In this document: positions 1 through 5,432 of the stretch, one piece after another
Layout: each line of letters opens with the position of its first letter
Numbering within the stretch: position 1 is the stretch's first letter
Notes under the pieces: generated by a model
Database searches by the model: none
Told to the model about the DNA's origin: nothing
Seen by the model: only the letters and a program-made list of their open reading frames with translations
Program-made: the position numbers and the translations under genes
Origin: UBA5177 sp002413265
GTDB lineage: Bacteria; Chloroflexota; UBA5177
Length of the DNA: 9,954 nucleotides
Assembly: GCA_036752825.1 (NCBI GenBank)
Contig: DAIORV010000083.1
Location: 1-9,954, forward strand
Direction: 5' to 3'

Positions 1-255
1 GGGCGCGTAGTCTTTCGCGTTCAATACGCCCATGAGACGCAAGACGTGCCGCCGTCGTTCCCGTTCAAGTACGCGCGCTATCAGGAGTACACGGTTCCGA
101 ACAGCTTGCCGTTTGGTGTATACGAGTTCCGAGGCACTTTAACCCTCGGCGGTCGTTCTCAGACTCGTCAGTGGCGTGTCGCGGTCGTACGGACTACGCT
201 GTACACGGCAGCTTTCAGCTATCTCGGGCTCAGGTCGGACAGCATATTTCCGTAA
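1..255 (+). CDS. C-terminal fragment of an unrecognised protein (5' end outside window)
   Basis: The frame is open from the first base to the TAA at 253-255, giving 84 visible residues. A GTG at 46 could act as a start, but the frame is open upstream of it and no Shine-Dalgarno sequence is evident, so this is more likely the end of a longer gene entering from the left. The visible part alternates short hydrophobic and polar stretches (for example VYEFRGTLTLGG and QWRVAVVR), which suggests a beta-rich fold such as the last sandwich domain of a larger, possibly exported protein. That is inference, and I recognise no family. There are no cysteines and no membrane segment in the visible part. The gene converges on the response regulator, with 6 bases between the two stop codons. 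Confidence 0.5.
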   Translation, partial: GRVVFRVQYAHETQDVPPSFPFKYARYQEYTVPNSLPFGVYEFRGTLTLGGRSQTRQWRVAVVRTTLYTAAFSYLGLRSDSIFP

Positions 256-273
256 CCGCGTCTAGAGGCGGTT
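254..273. other. Inverted repeat across two convergent stop codons
   Basis: AACCGC at 254-259 is the exact inverse complement of GCGGTT at 268-273, separated by 8 bases that contain the palindrome TCTAGA. The repeat includes the last two bases of the plus-strand TAA and all of the response-regulator TAG (262-264). A 6-bp stem could form in RNA from either strand. Neither side is followed by a T-tract, so it is not a canonical intrinsic terminator, but its position suits a weak bidirectional 3'-end element. Confidence 0.35.
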
Positions 274-936
274 CCCCGGATCCAGGTAGCTGACGGCCTC
301 CACACGATTGCGGGCCTGAAGCTTTCGAAGCACGTTCTGAACATGCTTCTTCACGGTCGATTCAGAGATGTACAGCTGCTCGGCGATCTCACGGTCCCTT
401 GATCCACGGGCGATGAGGCGTAGAATCTCTTCCTCGCGTTCGGTCAAGTTGGTGGGCGCCTTGCGTGGCTGTTCCGCTCCGCCTCGCTGAATGTATTTCA
501 CGAGCCGGGCTGCCAGGAATTTGGAAAGCGTCGATTCGCCCTGCACCGTCGACCGAACCGAGCGCGTCACCTCTTCCGGGTCCACGTCCTTCGAGAGGAA
601 ACCAACGGCCCCAGCCTTGAGCGACTCGAACAGGTTATCGTCGGTGTCCGAGACGCTCAGCATGACGATGCGTACGTCCGGCAGCACCTCGATAATGGCG
701 CGTGTCGCCTGGACGCCACTCATCTTCGGCATGTTAACGTCCATCAGTATGATCTCGGGTCGGACGCTGGTCGCGCGACTCACGGCTTCCTCGCCGTTAC
801 TCGCCTCGGCGACGACCTCCATGTCCGGTTGCTCATCGATGATCTGCTTCACGCCACGGCGCCAAAAGACATGATCGTCAACCAACATTACGCGGATTGG
901 CGCCTCCGGGTCCGAGCTCTGACCTTCGGTCTCCAT
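262..936 (-). CDS. NarL/FixJ-family response regulator (REC + LuxR-type HTH)
   Basis: A 224-residue two-component response regulator that should bind DNA once phosphorylated. The receiver domain spans about 14-132: acidic pair D20/D21, phospho-acceptor D66 in a LMDVNMP context, switch S94 and conserved K116 in GFLSKD. A linker leads to a LuxR-type helix-turn-helix at about 162-220, with TEREEEILRLIARG followed by the recognition-helix pattern SESTVKKHVQNVLRKL. Length and layout are normal for the NarL family. The ATG at 934-936 is the only sensible start, since no alternative start codon lies in frame just upstream, but no clear Shine-Dalgarno sequence precedes it. It lies 46 nt downstream of the tRNA-Thr gene on the same strand and may be read from the tRNA promoter or by read-through. 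No histidine kinase is in view, so its signal and targets are unknown. Confidence 0.93.
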   Translation of the reverse strand: METEGQSSDPEAPIRVMLVDDHVFWRRGVKQIIDEQPDMEVVAEASNGEEAVSRATSVRPEIILMDVNMPKMSGVQATRAIIEVLPDVRIVMLSVSDTDDNLFESLKAGAVGFLSKDVDPEEVTRSVRSTVQGESTLSKFLAARLVKYIQRGGAEQPRKAPTNLTEREEEILRLIARGSRDREIAEQLYISESTVKKHVQNVLRKLQARNRVEAVSYLDPGNRL

Positions 937-982
937 GTCTAGCCGTGCACCATCTCTACACCTCTGAAGCTTCGGTCGTATT

Positions 983-1057
983 TGGAGCCGACGACCGGAT
1001 TTGAACCGGTAACCGCCTGTTTACAAAACAGGTGCTCTGCCGTTGAGCTACGTCGGC
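983..1057 (-). tRNA. tRNA-Thr (anticodon UGU), CCA encoded
   Basis: The minus strand folds into a full cloverleaf. The acceptor GCCGACG/CGTCGGC has 7 pairs, the D-stem GCTC/GAGC has 4 with a 7-nt loop, the anticodon stem CCTGT/ACAGG has 5 around loop TTTGTAA, and the T-stem ACCGG/CCGGT has 5 around TTCAAAT. Loop position 34-36 reads TGT, which decodes ACA (and other ACN codons by wobble), so the tRNA is threonine-specific. The variable loop has 5 nt. The discriminator base is T (986) and a CCA tail is encoded at 983-985; without CCA the gene ends at 986. Position 15 is A and position 48 is T, a consistent Levitt pair. The gene sits 54 bp after rlmB and 46 bp before the response regulator. I saw no terminator directly after it. 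Confidence 0.97.
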
Positions 1058-1070
1058 GAGATTTCCAGGT

Positions 1071-1099
1071 ATTCTAGCGCAAGTCTTGACGAGTGTCTC
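1071..1099 (-). promoter_or_regulatory. Putative sigma70-type promoter for tRNA-Thr
   Basis: On the minus strand GAGACA (1094-1099; 4 of 6 matches to TTGACA) is followed by a 17-bp spacer and TAGAAT (1071-1076; 5 of 6 matches to TATAAT). The predicted start near 1064 would leave about 7 nt before the mature tRNA 5' end. It lies between the rlmB stop and the tRNA, where a separate tRNA promoter would be useful. Identified by eye only. Confidence 0.5.
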
Positions 1100-1111
1100 C
1101 AGGCGTCGACC

Positions 1112-1852
1112 CTACTCTCCCCTTTGCCGCACAGCTTCAAAGAGTGCAACACCGGCCGCCACAGACGCATTTAGACTTGATACCGAGCCTCTCATGGGTA
1201 TCCTCGCCAGAATGTCGCAGTGGTCGCGCGTGAGCCGTCGAAGTCCCGATTCTTCGCCTCCCACCACGACGCACAACGGTACTGACAAGTCCACATTGAA
1301 TAAGGACCGGTCCGCGTGCCCATCTAATCCGACGACCCAAATGTTCCGCCGGCGGATCTCCTCGAGTGACCGAGCCAGGTTTGTGACCTGCGCCATCTTT
1401 ACGTGATGCATGGCGCCCGCTGAGGCTTTGGCGACGCCCCCACTCACAGTAGCCGCGTGACGAGCTGGAAAGACGACACCGTGAGCACCGGCGGCGTCGG
1501 CGCTTCGAAGCACTGCTCCAAGATTGTGTGGATCCTGAACTCGATCCAGGGCAACTAGCAGAGCCACCGTGTCATTCGGGATTTGGTCAAGAACATCCGC
1601 CACCTCGGTGAATAGCGCGAGTCGTACGCTTGCGGCCACGCCCTGCGATACTGCTCCTGGTGCGATTCGTTCTATGGCGCTCGAGTCGACCCGCTGTATC
1701 GGAATTCCCGCGCGAGTCGCCTCTTTTTCGATACTGTGGATGGACTGACCTGCACCAACATTCCGGGCAATGAGTACGGAGTGGGCTGTCTTAGCCAGGA
1801 TGGCCTCCAGGACAGGCTGTCGTCCCCATATCCAGTGCTCAGGGCCACTCAC
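1112..1852 (-). CDS. rlmB: 23S rRNA 2'-O-ribose methyltransferase, RlmB/TrmH (SpoU) family
   Basis: A 246-residue SPOUT-class methyltransferase. RlmB uses S-adenosylmethionine to methylate the 2'-OH of G2251 in the 23S rRNA peptidyl-transferase region. The N-terminal substrate-binding domain (about 5-80) opens with WGRQPVLEAI, the usual family start. The knotted catalytic domain shows SpoU motif 1 (DRVQDPHNLGAVLRSA, about 103-118, with N110 and R116), motif 2 (VVGGEESGLRR, about 205-215) and motif 3 (RGSVSSLNASVAAGVALFE near the C-terminus). The usual HQG of the first domain reads SQG at 69-71. The start is the GTG at 1850-1852, overlapping the ispF stop in GTGA, so the gene is probably translationally coupled. 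A sister family member acting on another rRNA site cannot be excluded from sequence alone, but length and N-terminal domain favour RlmB. Confidence 0.92.
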   Translation of the reverse strand: MSGPEHWIWGRQPVLEAILAKTAHSVLIARNVGAGQSIHSIEKEATRAGIPIQRVDSSAIERIAPGAVSQGVAASVRLALFTEVADVLDQIPNDTVALLVALDRVQDPHNLGAVLRSADAAGAHGVVFPARHAATVSGGVAKASAGAMHHVKMAQVTNLARSLEEIRRRNIWVVGLDGHADRSLFNVDLSVPLCVVVGGEESGLRRLTRDHCDILARIPMRGSVSSLNASVAAGVALFEAVRQRGE

Positions 1853-2325
1853 TCAGATTCTTTCAACAGCACGATGGCCTGGGCGCTGATTGCCTCCTGA
1901 CGCCCCTCCGGGCCCATCCCCTCGTTAGTCGTCGCCTTGATGTTGATCTGCGCGGGGCTGATTCCGAGCACCCGACCAATGGCTTCCCGCATTCGCTCCG
2001 CGTGGGGTTGAAGATGCGGAAGTTCCGCCACGACCGTCGCGTCGACGTTCAGCACCCGATAACCAGAGGAATGAACCAAGCTCCGCGCTTTCTCCAGTAA
2101 CTCAAGACTCGAAACATCCCGAAACTGCTCGTCCGTGGGAGGGAAATGCAGGCCAATGTCTCCGAGGCCGGCTGCACCCAGCATTGCGTCGATCATGGCG
2201 TGCAGAATGACGTCCGCGTCTGAATGACCATCTAGACCGTGTGAATGTTCGATGGTTACGCCGCCAAGGATGAGTGCACGTCCCGGCGTCAACCGGTGAA
2301 TGTCGTAGCCGATACCCGCCCTCAC
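1849..2325 (-). CDS. ispF: 2-C-methyl-D-erythritol 2,4-cyclodiphosphate synthase
   Basis: A cytosolic enzyme of the MEP isoprenoid pathway. It cyclises 4-diphosphocytidyl-methylerythritol 2-phosphate to methylerythritol 2,4-cyclodiphosphate and releases CMP; the family is a homotrimer with a divalent metal at the subunit interfaces. The 158 residues match normal IspF length. The start GIGYDIHRL gives metal ligands D8 and H10, and GHSDADVILHAMIDA (33-47) gives H34, D38 and the third ligand H42. The C-terminal KATTNEGMGPEGRQEAI matches the family's nucleotide-binding end. The start is the GTG at 2323-2325, which overlaps the ispD stop (GTGA), and its own stop overlaps the rlmB start in the same way. 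It is separate from IspD, not fused as in some proteobacteria. IspE, which makes its substrate, is not in the window. Confidence 0.97.
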   Translation of the reverse strand: MRAGIGYDIHRLTPGRALILGGVTIEHSHGLDGHSDADVILHAMIDAMLGAAGLGDIGLHFPPTDEQFRDVSSLELLEKARSLVHSSGYRVLNVDATVVAELPHLQPHAERMREAIGRVLGISPAQINIKATTNEGMGPEGRQEAISAQAIVLLKESE

Positions 2326-2996
2326 GCGCCGGTCTCAACGAGAAAGCGCGCAACCTGGAGGTCGAGTGGAGTCGTTATCTTGACGTTGCGTACGTCGCCG
2401 AGAATAGTTCCAACGATCATCCCCTGAGCTTCGAGAAGCGAGGCATCGTCCGTGACCGGTTCGCCCAATCCCGACGCCCAATCGTGCGCTTGCCTCAACG
2501 CCGGAGCTCGAAAAAGCTGGGGCGTTTGCACCAGGCGGAGGGAGTCACGGGGAATCGTTTCGGCTACTTGCCCGTCTGGATCAACTCGCTTCACAGTATC
2601 GCTGACAGGGATCACGGGGATAGCAGCGGCCCAACGATGCAACGCTTCACGGCCGCTCTGCAGGAGTGACGGCGTAGCCAGCGGTCGGGCGCAATCGTGC
2701 ACGGCTATAAATTCCACGTCACCAAGCGCGTGGAGACCCGCCGACACAGACGCTCGGCGGTCGTTTCCACCTGTAACGACTCGTAGGTTCGGTTCCGATC
2801 CGAAAACCGAGACTGTTCGCTCCACCTGATCCGCTCGAACGACGACCACGACCTCATCGCAGAAGGGACCAAGGTTTGCAACGGAATGACTGAGCACCGA
2901 CCTTCCACCTAAGGGAGCCCAAACCTTGTCGATGCCTTGCATTCGACTGCTCGACCCTGCAGCCACGATTATGAGCCCGAAACGCCCGCCGCTCAC
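2322..2996 (-). CDS. ispD: 2-C-methyl-D-erythritol 4-phosphate cytidylyltransferase
   Basis: Transfers CMP from CTP to methylerythritol 4-phosphate, the third step of the MEP pathway. The 224 residues form a single nucleotidyltransferase (GT-A-like) domain of usual size. Visible motifs are the CTP-binding VAAGSSSRM (11-19) with the catalytic lysine K24, GGNDRRASVSAGL (76-88), the metal-binding VHDCARP (99-105, D101; most relatives have A where C102 stands), PVSDTVKRV, TPQLF, TDDASLLE and the NVKITTPLDL end, which contributes a substrate-contacting lysine. The start is the GTG at 2994-2996, overlapping the PIN-TRAM stop in GTGA. Downstream it overlaps ispF, so the two pathway enzymes are likely made from one message at linked rates. 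A related cytidylyltransferase such as TarI is possible by fold, but adjacency to ispF makes IspD nearly certain. Confidence 0.96.
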   Translation of the reverse strand: MSGGRFGLIIVAAGSSSRMQGIDKVWAPLGGRSVLSHSVANLGPFCDEVVVVVRADQVERTVSVFGSEPNLRVVTGGNDRRASVSAGLHALGDVEFIAVHDCARPLATPSLLQSGREALHRWAAAIPVIPVSDTVKRVDPDGQVAETIPRDSLRLVQTPQLFRAPALRQAHDWASGLGEPVTDDASLLEAQGMIVGTILGDVRNVKITTPLDLQVARFLVETGA

Positions 2997-4042
2997 TGAG
3001 GGCCGCCAACCGCCTTCGGGTGAGCAAAAATCATGCGTCCAGCCGAGGTTTGCAGGACGCGCGTCACGGCGATATCGACATCCGAGTTGAGGAACCGCCT
3101 ACCGTTCTCGACCACGATCATTGTGCCGTCGTCAAGGTAGGCAAGGCCTTGGTTCAACTCCTTGCCTTCCTGGACCACATGCACACACATCTCCTCGCCG
3201 GGGAGCACGATTGCTTTGAGCGCGTTGGCGAGCTGATTGATGTTGAGAACACGCACGCCTTGAAGCTCGGCGATCCTATTCAAGTTGTAATCGTTGGTAA
3301 TGACGGGAACGCCGAGGTCTCGGGCAGACTGCACAAGCTTCCCGTCCACTTCGCCGATCTGAATGTAGTCCTTGTCCGAGATCAGTACCGGCGTTGCGGA
3401 CTCTTTTTGAAGTCGGTGCAGCACGTCGAGCCCACGCCGTCCACGATTTCGGCGCAGCTGATCTGGAGAATCGGCGATGTGCTGGAGCTCCATGAGTACG
3501 TAGCGAGGCACCAACAGGGTTCCGTGCACGAAGCCTGCGTGAACAATGTCGGCAATCCTCCCATCAATGATCGCGCTCGTGTCCAGCAGATATTGAGTCT
3601 CCACACCGGCACCCAGGGGTATCGGGGATCGAGGACGAAACAATGCCGCAAGGTCATTGCGCCGCTCCAACATTAGCGAAATTCCGAGATACGCGCAGAC
3701 GATGACTGCCAGCGCTGGGACAAGCCGGCCAAACCACCAGGGCAGTAGTGAGAGCGGGAATGCCAGCAACGCCGCGACGAGCAATCCTCCAAGCAGGCCC
3801 AGGACCACTGAAAGCAGGTCGGGTCCCGGCATCGACCTCGCTTTGCGGCGCAGGGCTTCGAAAGGGCGGGTAACCACAAACGGAGTGAGCAAAAATCCCA
3901 GAACGACGCCGGTTGCCATACCCATGATGGCGTTGCGCGGCTGTTCTGTGTGCCGACCCATTAGACCGCCCACTTGCCAGGCTGCGAGAGTCACCGCGAC
4001 GGTCCCAATGGCGCGGTGTATCAAGAGAACTCCCATGATCAA
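2993..4042 (-). CDS. Membrane-anchored PIN-TRAM domain protein (YacL-like putative RNase)
   Basis: About 349 residues. The N-terminal half has four predicted membrane segments (about 6-28, 38-58, 76-98 and 106-125). A cytosolic PIN nuclease fold follows at about 150-265, starting YLLDTSAIIDGRI, with likely metal-binding acids D154, E185, D233 and D251 (TNDYNLN). The C-terminus (about 284-340) is a TRAM domain, a probable RNA-binding beta-barrel. The same architecture occurs in Firmicutes YacL beside radA, whose physiological role is poorly defined; an RNase role is inferred from the PIN acids. The start is uncertain. TTG at 4040-4042 has a GGGGG stretch 9 nt upstream and lies 4 nt from the radA stop, while ATG at 4034-4036 gives a protein two residues shorter. 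The stop overlaps ispD in GTGA. Confidence 0.9.
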   Translation of the reverse strand: MIMGVLLIHRAIGTVAVTLAAWQVGGLMGRHTEQPRNAIMGMATGVVLGFLLTPFVVTRPFEALRRKARSMPGPDLLSVVLGLLGGLLVAALLAFPLSLLPWWFGRLVPALAVIVCAYLGISLMLERRNDLAALFRPRSPIPLGAGVETQYLLDTSAIIDGRIADIVHAGFVHGTLLVPRYVLMELQHIADSPDQLRRNRGRRGLDVLHRLQKESATPVLISDKDYIQIGEVDGKLVQSARDLGVPVITNDYNLNRIAELQGVRVLNINQLANALKAIVLPGEEMCVHVVQEGKELNQGLAYLDDGTMIVVENGRRFLNSDVDIAVTRVLQTSAGRMIFAHPKAVGGPQ

Positions 4043-4046
4043 GAAG

Positions 4047-5432
4047 TCATACCCCCATGGACGACCTTGAGCAACCGGTCACGTCGAGCGCTTCCCGAAC
4101 GGTGGCAACGCCGACGACACACGCCAGTAGCGCTTCAGGTAGCTCGCGAACACTTCTCTTCGGCACTATGCAGCGCGAAAAGCCGAGCTTATTTGCCTCC
4201 ACAACCCGATCTCGAAGCCGAGTGATTGTTCGCACTTCTCCGCCCAGTCCCACCTCGCCCATAACGGCGAACTCGGGCACGGCCGTGTCGCTGAGGCTCG
4301 AAGCGATGGCTATGGTGGTTGCCAGGTCAGCGGCAGGCTCATCCAACCTCATCCCGCCGGCTACATTTACAAACACATCCTGCGATCCGAGAGGGAGGCC
4401 GGCTCGTTTGGTAAGGACCGCAGTCAGCAGCAGTAGTCGATTCAGATCGATTCCGGCTGTGGTTCGCCGCGGCAGACCGAAATGCGTGGGGGTGACCAGA
4501 GCTTGCAATTCGACCAGCAGAGGCCTGGAGCCCTCCAAAGCGACGGTTACTACTGACCCGGAGGAATGTTCTTCGCGTTCCGCGAGGAAGACGGCCGACG
4601 GATTCAGAACCTCTGCCAGCCCGCTCTCTTGCATGTCGAACACGCCGACCTCATTGGTGGCCCCAAAGCGATTTTTCACACTGCGAAGAAGTCTGTAGGC
4701 GTGGAACCGCTCGCCCTCCAGATAGAGCACGGTGTCCACCATGTGCTCAAGCACTTTGGGACCGGCGATCGAGCCGTCTTTCGTGACGTGACCCACTAGA
4801 AAGGTTGCGATCCCCTGGCCCTTCGCGAGTCTTGCAAAGCGTGAGGCGGATTCCCTCACCTGACCAACGGTACCGGCCGCAGATTCTAATTCTGCGGTTC
4901 GCATCGTCTGTATCGAGTCGACGATCACGAGCGCCGGCTTCATTTGAGCGGCAACGTCCGCGATCACATCTACGTCTGTCTCTGCAAGGATGAAGAGGTT
5001 TTTCGATATGCAGCTCAGCCGGTCCGCTCGAAGTTTCACTTGTTCGGGTGACTCCTCTCCTGTCGCGTACAAGACCGGGCCGCACTCTTCGGCTGCCAGA
5101 TTCCCTACCTGGAGCAGTAGGGTGGATTTCCCTATGCCGGGATCACCCCCAAGCAGAACAAGAGATCCTGGAACTATCCCTCCTCCCAGCACTCGATTGA
5201 ATTCTTCCAACGGTAGTGACATGCGCCGGTAGCCGATGCTCTCGACGGATGCCAATTTGGTTGCAGCACTGTCGGACACAACGATCCGCGACAGTCCTGA
5301 GCGGACCGTCGCGGGTCTCTCAATCGTTTCTACCAGGGAGTTCCAGGAGTCGCAACTCGGGCAGCGCCCGTAGCCCGTGGGGAACTGGCCTCCGCATTGT
5401 TGGCACACATACTTGGTGTGGGCCCTGGGCAT
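4047..5432 (-). CDS. radA: DNA repair protein RadA (Sms), branch-migration ATPase
   Basis: A RecA-like ATPase that helps process recombination intermediates by driving branch migration. The 461 residues match the roughly 460 of E. coli RadA. In order: a C4 zinc finger (C10, C13, C24, C27), Walker A GDPGIGKST (96-104), GEE at 125-127, Walker B LVIVD (168-172), the RadA-specific KNRFG (253-257) and a C-terminal Lon-protease-like domain (about 280-455) that in this family is structural and not proteolytic. I placed the start at the ATG 5430-5432: it puts the zinc finger at the usual distance from the N-terminus, and the frame's 32 extra codons upstream lie inside clpC. That ATG shares one base with the clpC stop (TGATG), which suggests termination-reinitiation coupling. 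The stop is 4 nt before the likely TTG start of the next gene. Confidence 0.97.
   Translation of the reverse strand: MPRAHTKYVCQQCGGQFPTGYGRCPSCDSWNSLVETIERPATVRSGLSRIVVSDSAATKLASVESIGYRRMSLPLEEFNRVLGGGIVPGSLVLLGGDPGIGKSTLLLQVGNLAAEECGPVLYATGEESPEQVKLRADRLSCISKNLFILAETDVDVIADVAAQMKPALVIVDSIQTMRTAELESAAGTVGQVRESASRFARLAKGQGIATFLVGHVTKDGSIAGPKVLEHMVDTVLYLEGERFHAYRLLRSVKNRFGATNEVGVFDMQESGLAEVLNPSAVFLAEREEHSSGSVVTVALEGSRPLLVELQALVTPTHFGLPRRTTAGIDLNRLLLLTAVLTKRAGLPLGSQDVFVNVAGGMRLDEPAADLATTIAIASSLSDTAVPEFAVMGEVGLGGEVRTITRLRDRVVEANKLGFSRCIVPKRSVRELPEALLACVVGVATVREALDVTGCSRSSMGV

Noticed and set aside
491..874. Open frame of 127 codons on the plus strand.
   Set aside because: Antisense to the response regulator receiver domain, with low-complexity Ser/Arg-rich content and no ribosome-binding sequence.
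3020..3676. Long open frame on the plus strand, 218 codons.
   Set aside because: It lies wholly antisense to the PIN-TRAM gene, which has clear domains and conserved residues. The frame is a by-product of codon bias and resembles no family I know.
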